Source: Synechococcaceae cyanobacterium RL_1_2 (GTDB taxonomy: Bacteria; Cyanobacteriota; Cyanobacteriia; Cyanobacteriales; JAAUPO01). From it: DNA of 6,230 nucleotides. The position numbers were made by a program, and so were the translations under genes. Where the stretch lies: contig JAAUPO010000151.1 in NCBI GenBank assembly GCA_012033095.1, forward strand, positions 1-6,230, read 5' to 3'. The notes beneath the pieces were generated by a model. The model was given only the letters and a program-made list of their open reading frames with translations, ran no database searches and had not been told where the DNA came from. Below are positions 1 through 6,167 of this stretch, piece after piece (positions within the stretch are counted from its first letter, which is position 1; every line of letters starts with the position of its first letter).

Positions 1-1
1 A

Positions 2-52
2 AAAACAGTAGTCGAAGCTATCGAAAATGCAATCAATAAACTACAGGCATAA
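2..52 (+). CDS. Possible 3' end of an unidentified gene (partial)
   Basis: Frame 2 is open from the left edge and reads KTVVEAIENAINKLQA before a TAA stop at 50-52. The peptide looks like an amphipathic C-terminal helix with Ala, Ile and Leu spaced along one face, which is typical of a real protein tail. If real, the gene converges on the DUF29 gene with a 27-base gap. Only 16 residues are visible, so the family cannot be named, and an open run of this length could also arise by chance. Confidence 0.45.
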   Translation, partial: KTVVEAIENAINKLQA

Positions 53-79
53 CTTTAACGTTAATAGTAGAGTCATTAT

Positions 80-529
80 TTAATTTCCTATGTAGTTCCA
101 AAATTTTTCGTGGAGCATTTCTTCCATATCCCGCGAATAGGGCCATTGGGTTGGAAAATTTACTTGCGGATAATCTTCACAAACTGTTCTGAGAGCAATT
201 TCCCAAGCGTCATCAAAGCTTAAGTCCCAACGACTTTTAAGACTGGGGACTTGTTTTATGAGCACTTGAAGATCGTTGCGCTGCGTACGTACAGTTCTTT
301 CCCAACCATTAAAATCATAGGGGGAATCAACATAAATGCGCTTTAGTAGGTGTTCCAGAATAACAATTAACCTACTGATTAGTTCCTTCTTTTGGGAAAT
401 ACCCAAGGACTCCACCTCCTCAATCAAGTTCTCCAAATCTAGGTGTTCAAAATCCCGCGCCTTCAGTTTGGTAACCGTATCTTCAACCCAGAGCAAAATA
501 TCCTGTTCATAAAGCAATGATGATTCCAT
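80..529 (-). CDS. DUF29 family protein
   Basis: This encodes a 149-residue protein of the DUF29 family, whose usual length is about 150 residues. Family hallmarks run in order: an N-terminal YEQDILLWVEDT stretch (residues 7-18), the acidic helix LDLENLIEEVESLG (30-43), a hydrophobic helix SRLIVILEHLLKRIY (52-66), a WERTVRTQR block (76-84) and a FPTQWPYS block near the C-terminus (125-132). There is no signal peptide or membrane segment, so it should be cytoplasmic and largely helical. The ATG at 529 is supported by an AAGGAG ribosome site 9 bases upstream. The gene is divergent from uvrB across a 285-base spacer. DUF29 genes are numerous in cyanobacterial genomes and their molecular function is not established; I do not assign one. 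The family call rests on recognised motifs. Confidence 0.9.
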   Translation of the reverse strand: MESSLLYEQDILLWVEDTVTKLKARDFEHLDLENLIEEVESLGISQKKELISRLIVILEHLLKRIYVDSPYDFNGWERTVRTQRNDLQVLIKQVPSLKSRWDLSFDDAWEIALRTVCEDYPQVNFPTQWPYSRDMEEMLHEKFWNYIGN

Positions 530-538
530 GATTAACTT

Positions 539-544
539 CTCCTT
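539..544 (-). promoter_or_regulatory. Ribosome binding site of the DUF29 gene
   Basis: On the minus strand AAGGAG lies 9 bases before the ATG at 529. It is the strongest Shine-Dalgarno match in the window and fixes the DUF29 start. Confidence 0.7.
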
Positions 545-580
545 CTTAACACCAGCATGTTAAATGATTAAAAAATAAGC

Positions 581-596
581 TGCCTATGGTGAGGCA
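581..596. repeat. Small hairpin in the DUF29/uvrB divergent spacer
   Basis: The arms TGCCT (581-585) and AGGCA (592-596) form a perfect 5-bp stem with a 6-base loop. Read on the minus strand the hairpin is followed within five bases by a run of six T, so it resembles a weak intrinsic terminator or attenuator about 50 bases before the DUF29 start. No minus-strand gene lies upstream that would need one. The stem is short and could be chance. Confidence 0.25.
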
Positions 597-766
597 CATT
601 TGGATTTCTTTCCTAAGAATAATTGTAGCTTGGGATTCTTTGCTCGATCGCAGATAAACCCCAAACACAATAGAGCAAACTTAATATTGGTTTATACCCC
701 GATCTTTCCCTGTGTAAAACAACAATTTATATTTGCAGATAACAATGAAGTTCCCAGGGGAAAAGG

Positions 767-796
767 TTATCATCGATGGACTTGTGATTTTATAGA
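767..796 (+). promoter_or_regulatory. Weak candidate promoter for uvrB
   Basis: TTATCA (767-772) and TATAGA (791-796) are separated by 18 bases, each matching four of six positions of the -35 and -10 consensus. Transcription would start near 803, giving a leader of only about 12 bases, short but still containing the AGGA ribosome site. I saw no clear LexA-type operator in the spacer 530-814. A perfect short palindrome with arms TTCCC and GGGAA sits at 751-762, just upstream of the candidate -35. The rest of the spacer is AT-rich and shows no convincing gene. Confidence 0.22.
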
Positions 797-803
797 TAAA
801 TCT

Positions 804-807
804 AGGA
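804..807 (+). promoter_or_regulatory. Ribosome binding site of uvrB
   Basis: AGGA ends 7 bases before the ATG at 815. Its spacing supports this ATG, which also gives the expected UvrB N-terminus. Confidence 0.5.
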
Positions 808-814
808 TTTCATT

Positions 815-2812
815 ATGAATCCCTTTCGTTTGCAGGCTCCGTTTGTACCCACTGGCGACCAACCCAGCGCGATCGCGGAATTAACCCAGTCCTTGGGGGC
901 TAACCATAAATTTCAAACCTTACTGGGGGCTACTGGCACAGGAAAAACCTTTACCGTTGCGTCCGTAATCGAAAAAATTGGCAAACCGACCCTGGTGCTG
1001 GCCCATAATAAAACCCTGGCCGCCCAGCTTTGCAATGAGTTACGGCAATTTTTTCCCTACAATGCGGTGGAATATTTCATTAGTTATTACGACTATTACC
1101 AGCCGGAAGCCTATATTCCCACCAGTGATACCTACATCGAAAAAACCTCCTCCATCAATGATGAAGTGGATATGTTACGCCACTGTGCTACGCGATCGCT
1201 GTTTGAGCGGCGGGACGTGATTGTGGTGGCTTCCATTAGTTGCATCTATGGTTTAGGGATGCCAGCGGAATATTTAAAGGCAGCGATCAAATTAGAGTTA
1301 GGACAGGAAGTGGATCAGCGGGAATTACTCAGAAGTTTTGTGGGGGTTCAGTATGAGCGGAACGACTTGGAATTATTACGGGGCAAATTTAGGCTGAAGG
1401 GGGATATTTTGGAAATTGTGCCGGCCTATGAAGATCGGGTGTTACGCATTGAGTTTTTTGGAGATGAAATTGAAGCGATCCGTTACCTTGATCCGGTGAC
1501 CGGAGAAATTTTAGAAAGTTTAGATCAAGCAAGCATTTACCCCGCTCGCCACTTTGTTACCCCCGGCGATCGCTTAGCCCAAGCCTGTAACAACATTCAA
1601 TCCGAACTAGAAATACAGTTAGAATTTTTAGAGAAAGAAGGAAAACTATTAGAGGCCCAACGGCTTAAAACCCGCACAGGTTATGATTTAGAACTATTGC
1701 AGGAACTAGGATTTTGTAATGGGGTAGAAAATTATTCCCGTCATTTGGCCGGTCGGGAACCAGGGGCTCCGCCGGATTGTTTAGTTGATTATTTTCCCGA
1801 TGATTGGTTACTGGTGGTGGATGAATCCCATGTCACTGTGCCCCAACTGCGGGGGATGTATAACGGGGATCAGGCCCGCAAAAAAGTGTTAATTGATCAT
1901 GGGTTTCGTTTACCCAGTGCGGCGGATAATCGACCCCTCAAAGCGGAGGAATTTTGGCAGAAGGTGGATCAATGTATTTTTGTCTCCGCCACCCCCAGCG
2001 TGTGGGAAATTGAACAATCGGAAGAGCGGGTGGTGCAGCAGGTCATTCGTCCGACGGGGGTGTTAGATCCGGAAATTTTTGTGCGGCCCACCCATGGCCA
2101 AGTGGATGATCTGTATGGGGAAATTATGGAGCGGATCAAATTAGATGAAAAAGTGTTAGTGACCACCCTCACTAAACGCATGGCGGAGGACTTGGCGAGC
2201 TATTTTCAGGAGCGGGAATTGTTGGTGCAATATCTTCACTCGGAAATTAAATCCTTAGAACGCATTGAAATTTTACAAGCCCTGCGCCGGGGGGAAATTG
2301 ATGTGTTAATTGGGGTGAATTTATTGCGGGAAGGTTTGGATCTGCCGGAGGTATCCCTCGTGGCCATTATGGATGCGGATAAGGAGGGTTTTTTACGATC
2401 GGAACGATCCCTCATTCAAACCATTGGCAGGGCCGCTCGCCATGTGCGGGGCCAGGCTATTTTGTACGCCGATAACCTCACCGATAGTATGAAAAAAGCG
2501 ATCGATGAAACCCAACGCCGCCGGGAAATTCAGCAAGCTTACAATGAAACCCATAACATTGTCCCCACCCAAATTAAAAAAAGTGCCGACAATTCCATTT
2601 TGTCCTTTGTGGACATTACCCGTCGGGTCAATCAACAACAACTCACCGACGCGATCGCCCATAAAGAAGATATTCCCATGGATCAAGTACCGGAACTGAT
2701 TGAACGCCTTAACGCCCAAATGAAAGAAGCCGCCACTAACCTCGAATTTGAGCAAGCGGCAATCCTGCGGGATCAGATCCAACAACTGCGCAAACGCTTA
2801 ACCAACCATTAG
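815..2812 (+). CDS. uvrB: UvrABC excinuclease subunit B
   Basis: UvrB is the cytoplasmic damage-verification subunit of nucleotide excision repair. It is loaded on DNA by UvrA and recruits UvrC, which makes the incisions. The 665-residue product is full length (family about 660-675). Visible motifs in order: the N-terminal PTGDQPSAI block (12-20), Walker A GATGTGKT (38-45), the aromatic beta-hairpin that clamps and probes [15 protein letters not shown] (91-102), the DEAD-type Walker B box DESH (336-339), SATP helicase motif III (391-394), motif [14 protein letters not shown] (500-512), motif [11 protein letters not shown] (535-543), and a C-terminal UVR domain (about 625-661) that contacts UvrC. 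No key residue is missing. Neighbours are unrelated to repair: DUF29 is divergent upstream and a TetR gene is convergent 26 bases downstream, so uvrB is probably transcribed alone. Three HIP1 octamers lie in the first 40 percent of the gene and one near its 3' end. Confidence 0.99.
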   Translation: MNPFRLQAPFVPTGDQPSAIAELTQSLGANHKFQTLLGATGTGKTFTVASVIEKIGKPTLVLAHNKTLAAQLCNELRQFFPYNAVEYFISYYDYYQPEAYIPTSDTYIEKTSSINDEVDMLRHCATRSLFERRDVIVVASISCIYGLGMPAEYLKAAIKLELGQEVDQRELLRSFVGVQYERNDLELLRGKFRLKGDILEIVPAYEDRVLRIEFFGDEIEAIRYLDPVTGEILESLDQASIYPARHFVTPGDRLAQACNNIQSELEIQLEFLEKEGKLLEAQRLKTRTGYDLELLQELGFCNGVENYSRHLAGREPGAPPDCLVDYFPDDWLLVVDESHVTVPQLRGMYNGDQARKKVLIDHGFRLPSAADNRPLKAEEFWQKVDQCIFVSATPSVWEIEQSEERVVQQVIRPTGVLDPEIFVRPTHGQVDDLYGEIMERIKLDEKVLVTTLTKRMAEDLASYFQERELLVQYLHSEIKSLERIEILQALRRGEIDVLIGVNLLREGLDLPEVSLVAIMDADKEGFLRSERSLIQTIGRAARHVRGQAILYADNLTDSMKKAIDETQRRREIQQAYNETHNIVPTQIKKSADNSILSFVDITRRVNQQQLTDAIAHKEDIPMDQVPELIERLNAQMKEAATNLEFEQAAILRDQIQQLRKRLTNH

Positions 2813-2835
2813 CCTAAACGATCTTGATTGGTTTT
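2800..2835 (+). terminator. Weak hairpin at the 3' end of uvrB
   Basis: AACCAA (2800-2805) pairs with TTGGTT (2828-2833), with two further pairs after one mismatch, and four T end at 2835. The left arm overlaps the last uvrB codons and the loop is about 15 bases. The stem is AT-rich and the T run short, so this is only a possible terminator in the 26-base gap to the convergent TetR gene. Confidence 0.2.
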
Positions 2836-2838
2836 CCC

Positions 2839-3474
2839 CTAGGATTGGGGAGCCATTACACCGTATAGGAAAATATCAGCGATACCCTCTGCCATTTCCT
2901 GTAATTCTTTGGGGGAGGCATGGCTACCAATCATGGTGTTATCGGAAAAGCCGGCGATCGCAAACATGCCCAAAAACACATGGGCTAGGATGGTGGGATT
3001 CATGCGGCGATAAACGCCCCGATCCATGGCCGTTTCAAAGAAAGCCTCCGCCACCCCCGTCATTTTTGAAATAATTTCTTCTTGGATGCGTTCCTTCAGT
3101 TCAGGATGATACTGGGCCTCAATAAAACACACTTTCATCAAGGCACTGTTATGGCGAATATTTAACATTCTGCGCCTCATCATGGTCGCGATCGCTTTAT
3201 AGTTAGCCATCTCACTCAATTCCGTCAATAATTCCGTCAATAGCTCTACCCAGCCTTCCGTCGCCACTTCGACCAGGATCGCTTTCTTATTTTTAAAATG
3301 ACGAAAAATAGTCCCTTCAGCCACCCCAGCTTGCAATGCTAAATCCTTGGTCGTTGTTCCTTCATAACCATGTTTAGCAAACAACTCCAATGCCGTCTCT
3401 AAAATACGATCACGGGTTGTTTCCGAGCGATCGCAATGGGTCTGTACTTGTTCCCGCGAGAGTTGATTCACCAT
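2839..3474 (-). CDS. TetR/AcrR family transcriptional regulator
   Basis: This encodes a 211-residue protein (TetR family usually 190-220), a ligand-responsive DNA-binding dimer that normally represses its own or nearby genes. The N-terminal TetR domain covers about residues 19-70: the first helix is TTRDRILETALELFAKHGYEG, followed by the helix-turn-helix TTTKDLALQAGVAEGTIFRHF (about 40-60) and the typical FKNKKAIL continuation. The C-terminal two thirds are helical and variable, as expected of a ligand and dimerisation domain, so the inducer cannot be read from sequence. The reading frame also allows a TTG two codons earlier, but an AGGA site lies 6 bases before the ATG at 3474 and directly abuts that TTG, so the ATG is preferred. 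There is no adjacent efflux pump or enzyme gene suggesting a target; uvrB is convergent and the metF-like gene lies 304 bases upstream on the same strand. Family is certain; target and ligand are unknown. Confidence 0.93.
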   Translation of the reverse strand: MVNQLSREQVQTHCDRSETTRDRILETALELFAKHGYEGTTTKDLALQAGVAEGTIFRHFKNKKAILVEVATEGWVELLTELLTELSEMANYKAIATMMRRRMLNIRHNSALMKVCFIEAQYHPELKERIQEEIISKMTGVAEAFFETAMDRGVYRRMNPTILAHVFLGMFAIAGFSDNTMIGSHASPKELQEMAEGIADIFLYGVMAPQS

Positions 3475-3480
3475 AGTCAA

Positions 3481-3484
3481 TCCT
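3481..3484 (-). promoter_or_regulatory. Ribosome binding site of the TetR gene
   Basis: AGGA on the minus strand ends 6 bases before the ATG at 3474. It touches the alternative TTG at 3480 with no spacer, so it decides the start in favour of the ATG. Confidence 0.55.
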
Positions 3485-3566
3485 GGTAACTATCAATCCC
3501 TTTCATCTTGCCCCCAAACAGTATTCTTTAATACATCTTCTTCATAAAACGTGATTAGCTACTACG

Positions 3567-3578
3567 ACCTAAGTAGGT
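3567..3578. promoter_or_regulatory. Candidate operator palindrome upstream of the TetR gene
   Basis: ACCTAAGTAGGT has perfect 5-base arms (ACCTA and TAGGT) around a 2-base centre. A second overlapping dyad, CTACT (3559-3563) with AGTAG (3572-3576), widens the symmetric area. It lies about 95 bases before the TetR start, a reasonable place for an autoregulatory operator. TetR operators are usually longer (about 15-20 bases), so this is an inference with little weight. Confidence 0.22.
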
Positions 3579-3760
3579 TTTGGGCGCACGGCTTAACAAA
3601 AATTCACAGGACTTGGCTTTCAATTTACTCAATTGCCACAAGCTATTTAGGATTGCCATAGTTATAGTCAATTGAATGTAGTATGGGATGCTTGTTTGCT
3701 GCGATGGAATACTTTCAGTTCTATTTATTTCCCGTAATTATTCAAAAAGACTATATATTT

Positions 3761-3779
3761 AATGACATGGAATGGCATT
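3761..3779. repeat. Inverted repeat at the stop codon of the metF-like gene
   Basis: AATGACAT (3761-3768) and ATGGCATT (3772-3779) form an 8-bp stem with one mismatch and a 3-base loop, reaching into the stop codon of the metF-like gene. On the minus strand a run of five T follows about 13 bases later. It may help end the transcript but is not a classical terminator, because the T run is not adjacent to the stem. Confidence 0.25.
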
Positions 3780-4672
3780 TAAGGAGCAACAGGGGCAATC
3801 CCTGCCAAATCAAGAATTTCTGGAATTAATTCTTCTTTTTTGACTGCCATTAAATGCACCCCATGGCATAGTTGTTTGGCCTGGTGGATCTGTTCTGCGG
3901 CAATGACCATCCCTTCTTGGATGGGCTTGGAAGCTTGCTCTAGTCGTTCAATGATAGTGTCAGGAATATTAACCCCTGGAACATAACGATTAATGAATCG
4001 AGCATTTTTTGCTGATTTTAATAAAAAGATCCCCGCCAGGATGGGTTTATTACTATCCCCTGCAATTTCCTGCATGAAGCGATCGAGGCGATCAAAATCA
4101 GTAATTAACTGGCTCTGGAAAAAATCCACCCCAGCAGCTATTTTTTTATTAAAACGGGATTTTAACCCTGACCAGCTATTGGATTGGGGATCGATCGCGC
4201 CCCCCACCAAAAAGTTAGTACCCCCATCGATTAATTTTTTGTCGTTGACATCTAAACCCTGGTTGAGCTTTTGAATTAATTTAATTAATCTCACCGATTC
4301 CAATTCAAATACAGGCCTAGCCTGGGGTTGATCCCCCGCTTTGATGGGATCTCCGGTTAGGGCCAAAACATTGTTGATGCCTAGGGCCGCTGCTCCCAAT
4401 AGATCCGCTTGTAACCCAAGGGAATTACGATCGCGACAGGTTAATTGATAGATGGGCTCTATACCCGCTTGTACTAGCAAACCAGCACAGACTAAGGAAG
4501 ACATGCGCAACACCGCCCGACTACCATCGGTGACGTTAACCCCATGAACCCTAGTCCCTAATAATTTCCCCATGGCCACCATGGAACTAGGATCAATCCC
4601 TTTGGGGGGCATCACCTCTGCTGTAATCAAAAATTCTTGGTTGGTAATAGCGGTGGATAAACGGTGGGTCAT
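3779..4672 (-). CDS. Methylenetetrahydrofolate reductase-like protein
   Basis: This 297-residue protein belongs to the MTHFR/MetF flavoprotein family (TIM barrel, cytoplasmic), which reduces 5,10-methylene-THF to 5-methyl-THF for methionine synthesis. Length fits a single MetF barrel. Motifs: TAEVMPPKG (17-25) with a Glu at position 19 matching the catalytic acid of E. coli MetF; NVTDGSRA (46-53); YQLTCRDRN (75-83); NVLALTGDP (101-109) with the Asp that sits near the flavin; GVDFFQSQLITD (181-192) with a Gln at the substrate-binding position; and GVNIPD (233-238). The LTCRDRN/GLQ/LALTGDP wording resembles the reductase half of YitJ-type bifunctional proteins more than E. coli MetF, but no homocysteine methyltransferase domain is attached. 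The ATG at 4672 has no evident Shine-Dalgarno, which is common in cyanobacteria. It is separated from trpS by 295 bases. Family is certain; that it is the cell's main MTHFR is inferred, so I withhold the symbol. Confidence 0.88.
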   Translation of the reverse strand: MTHRLSTAITNQEFLITAEVMPPKGIDPSSMVAMGKLLGTRVHGVNVTDGSRAVLRMSSLVCAGLLVQAGIEPIYQLTCRDRNSLGLQADLLGAAALGINNVLALTGDPIKAGDQPQARPVFELESVRLIKLIQKLNQGLDVNDKKLIDGGTNFLVGGAIDPQSNSWSGLKSRFNKKIAAGVDFFQSQLITDFDRLDRFMQEIAGDSNKPILAGIFLLKSAKNARFINRYVPGVNIPDTIIERLEQASKPIQEGMVIAAEQIHQAKQLCHGVHLMAVKKEELIPEILDLAGIAPVAP

Positions 4673-4757
4673 AGTAGCAACAAATTAAAACGGGCAAAGT
4701 ATTTAGATAGGAACAATCTCCCCCAGAATGGGGCCAAGGAGAGCCGAGGTAATCCCC

Positions 4758-4765
4758 GCGATCGC
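4758..4765. repeat. HIP1 octamer (intergenic member of eight)
   Basis: GCGATCGC here overlaps a second GCGATCG, making a tandem run. Other exact copies lie at 869-876, 1192-1199, 1566-1573 and 2651-2658 (in uvrB), and at 2954-2961, 3188-3195 and 3427-3434 (in the TetR gene). HIP1 is a very abundant octamer in many cyanobacterial genomes. This is the only exact intergenic copy in the window. Confidence 0.9.
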
Positions 4766-4792
4766 GATCGAATGGCCGAGGTTTGAAGGTCG

Positions 4793-4832
4793 TCATTCCC
4801 TAGGGTATGAAGTTTGTCAGATCTAGGAATGA
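4793..4832. repeat. Bulged 10-bp inverted repeat upstream of the metF-like gene
   Basis: TCATTCCCTAG (4793-4803) pairs with CTAGGAATGA (4823-4832) over 10 base pairs with one bulged C, around a 19-base loop. It lies 120-160 bases before the metF-like start on the minus strand. No T run follows on that strand, so it is not an obvious terminator. It could be an operator, part of an RNA leader, or a transcript end for trpS. Confidence 0.35.
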
Positions 4833-4967
4833 TTCAATCTCTATGGGACTAAAGGTAAGATTTTTAAGTCAAGACCAGATTAATTAACCCGATCGCCCTG
4901 GGCCCTGGGTTGAATGATTTTCCTTTTCCCTGGGGGGTTACTCTAACACCGAATAGGTAGCCAGGGT

Positions 4968-5978
4968 CTAGAGGGGAGGTAAGTAACCTAGGGCGGTTTT
5001 AACCCGTTGGAGGGTTTGTTGAGCAACGGCATGGGCTTTCCCCTGGCCTTCCCGTAGCACTTGGTGGAGATAACTGCGATCGTCCATTAACTCTTGGTAT
5101 TTAGTTTGGATGGGTTCTAAGGCCGCGATCGTCGTATCAGTGAGGAGGGGTTTAAATTGCCCCCAACCCATTCCCGTACATTCAGCGGTTACTTGTTCCT
5201 TCGTTTTTCCCGATAGTAACTGGTACAGGGTTAAAAGATTATTGCACTCAGGGCGATCGGAATTGTCAAACTCTAACCCCCGCACGGGATCAGTTTTGCA
5301 CTTTTTAATTTTTTTTGTCACCAAATCCGGTGGGTCTAATAAACTAATGCGACTCAAGTCACTGGGATCGGATTTAGACATTTTCTTCGTCCCATCAGCC
5401 AGACTCATTACCCTAGCTCCTTCTTTACGAATCATGGGCTTAGGTAGTTTTAACACCGGCTCATCCTTTACCCCAAACTTATCGTTAATTCGAAGGGCAA
5501 TATCCCTGGTCAGTTCTAAATGTTGTTTTTGATCTTCTCCCACCGGCACAAAATCCGCATCATAGAGCAAAATATCCGCTGCCATTAGTACCGGGTAATC
5601 CAATAAACCAACGCTTACATTTTCCCCTTGCTTCACAGCTTTTTCCTTAAATTGAATCATCCGCTCTAACCAATTAAGAGGGGTAATGCAATTAAGTAAC
5701 CAAGCTAGCTCTGCATGGGCGGTGATGTGGGATTGGATAAAAATAGTACTATGGTTGAGATCAATGCCACAGGCTAAATACAACGCCGCAATGGTGAGGG
5801 TATCCTCCGCGAGGACGGTGGGATCATGGGGCACAGTGATGGCATGGAGATCCACCACACAGAAAAAATTATCATAATTTTCCTGAACCTCCACCCAATT
5901 ACGGATAGCCCCTAAATAGTTACCTAAATGAAGATTACCCGTGGGTTGTACCCCTGAAAGAACACGCTGCTTAACCAT
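4968..5978 (-). CDS. trpS: Tryptophanyl-tRNA synthetase
   Basis: This class Ic aminoacyl-tRNA synthetase charges tRNA-Trp with tryptophan using ATP, in the cytoplasm as a homodimer. The 336-residue product matches the bacterial length (about 325-345). Visible signatures, counted from the ATG at 5978: SGVQPTGNLHLGNYLGA (8-24) carrying the HIGH-type motif; LDYPVLMAADILLYDAD (126-142), whose Asp 135 corresponds to the residue that reads the indole NH; VPVGEDQKQHLELTRDIA (144-161); and the KMSKS loop (199-203). The C-terminal helical anticodon-recognition domain is complete. A GTG directly precedes the ATG in frame and could add one residue; neither has a clear ribosome site, and the ATG is chosen by convention. 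The gene appears to be its own transcription unit, with a strong dyad at 5996-6022 in its leader and a 295-base spacer after it. Confidence 0.98.
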   Translation of the reverse strand: MVKQRVLSGVQPTGNLHLGNYLGAIRNWVEVQENYDNFFCVVDLHAITVPHDPTVLAEDTLTIAALYLACGIDLNHSTIFIQSHITAHAELAWLLNCITPLNWLERMIQFKEKAVKQGENVSVGLLDYPVLMAADILLYDADFVPVGEDQKQHLELTRDIALRINDKFGVKDEPVLKLPKPMIRKEGARVMSLADGTKKMSKSDPSDLSRISLLDPPDLVTKKIKKCKTDPVRGLEFDNSDRPECNNLLTLYQLLSGKTKEQVTAECTGMGWGQFKPLLTDTTIAALEPIQTKYQELMDDRSYLHQVLREGQGKAHAVAQQTLQRVKTALGYLPPL

Positions 5979-5995
5979 CACTAATAAAAATTTAC

Positions 5996-6022
5996 AAAAC
6001 AGTTATTGATGATAACAGTTTT
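5996..6022. promoter_or_regulatory. 11-base dyad in the trpS leader
   Basis: AAAACAGTTAT (5996-6006) and ATAACAGTTTT (6012-6022) form an inverted repeat with 10 of 11 pairs around the 5-base spacer TGATG. The same segment also holds AACAGTT as a direct repeat (5998-6004 and 6014-6020). The dyad lies 17-44 bases before the trpS start on the minus strand. It could be an operator or an AU-rich hairpin in the mRNA leader. I do not recognise it as a T-box: it is far too short and shows no T-box core. Confidence 0.4.
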
Positions 6023-6167
6023 CGATCGTGGGTAAATTGCTATTCCCTACCAACCTAAGGATCGTGAATTAAATAACTTAGAAATTTGTAAGGTATCCTT
6101 CAAGGGAGCGTAACCCATCGATATTTAAGTTTTAGATGTTATTAAATTCTTATTCCTAACTAGAATT

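Larger units (their letters stand above)
3475..3778. other. Spacer between the TetR and metF-like genes
   Basis: This 304-base AT-rich stretch must hold the TetR promoter and the end of the metF-like transcript. I see no credible gene in it. It contains the short palindrome at 3567-3578 and the inverted repeat at 3761-3779, listed separately. On the minus strand an AT-rich segment around 3520-3545 could hold a -10 element, but no clear -35/-10 pair stands out. Confidence 0.5.
4673..4967. other. Spacer between the metF-like gene and trpS
   Basis: This 295-base spacer holds no credible gene. It contains a GC-rich part just downstream of trpS with three copies of CCCTGGG (4896-4902, 4903-4909, 4928-4934) and a small hairpin GTTA/TAAC extended by two G-C pairs (4934-4950), which may help end the trpS transcript although no T tract follows on the minus strand. 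Nearer the metF-like gene are a bulged dyad (4793-4832), a HIP1 site (4758-4765) and a CCCC/GGGG mini-hairpin (about 4721-4733). No confident promoter is visible for the metF-like gene. Confidence 0.5.

Noticed and set aside
530..814. SOS (LexA) operator for uvrB
   Set aside because: No sequence resembling the cyanobacterial or E. coli LexA palindrome was found in the spacer; the TTCCC/GGGAA palindrome at 751-762 does not match either.
600..818. A 72-codon open frame on the plus strand ending with a 4-base overlap (ATGA) with uvrB
   Set aside because: It needs a TTG start with no ribosome site, its translation has no recognisable domain or protein-like pattern, and it fills the spacer that should hold the uvrB promoter. 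The ATGA overlap is the only point in its favour.
2393..2785. A 130-codon frame antisense to the 3' end of uvrB
   Set aside because: It lies wholly within the conserved UvrB coding region and its product shows no family features; it is a shadow of the uvrB codon pattern.
2836..2850. CCCC/GGGG mini-hairpin at the TetR stop codon, similar to one near 4721-4733
   Set aside because: A 4-bp stem with a 7-base loop and no T tract on either strand is too weak to call a terminator, and the two copies share only the C and G runs.
4593..4796. A 67-codon minus-strand frame overlapping the start of the metF-like gene
   Set aside because: It overlaps the metF-like gene in another frame, runs through the upstream region, has no ribosome site and a low-complexity Tyr/Pro/Arg composition with no known domain.
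5110..5532. A 140-codon frame antisense to trpS
   Set aside because: It is entirely opposite the conserved TrpRS core including KMSKS, has no ribosome site and no recognisable domain.
5979..6167. Possible T-box or tryptophan-type attenuator leader before trpS
   Set aside because: No T-box core, specifier loop or Trp-rich leader peptide is visible; only the AT-rich dyad at 5996-6022 stands out.
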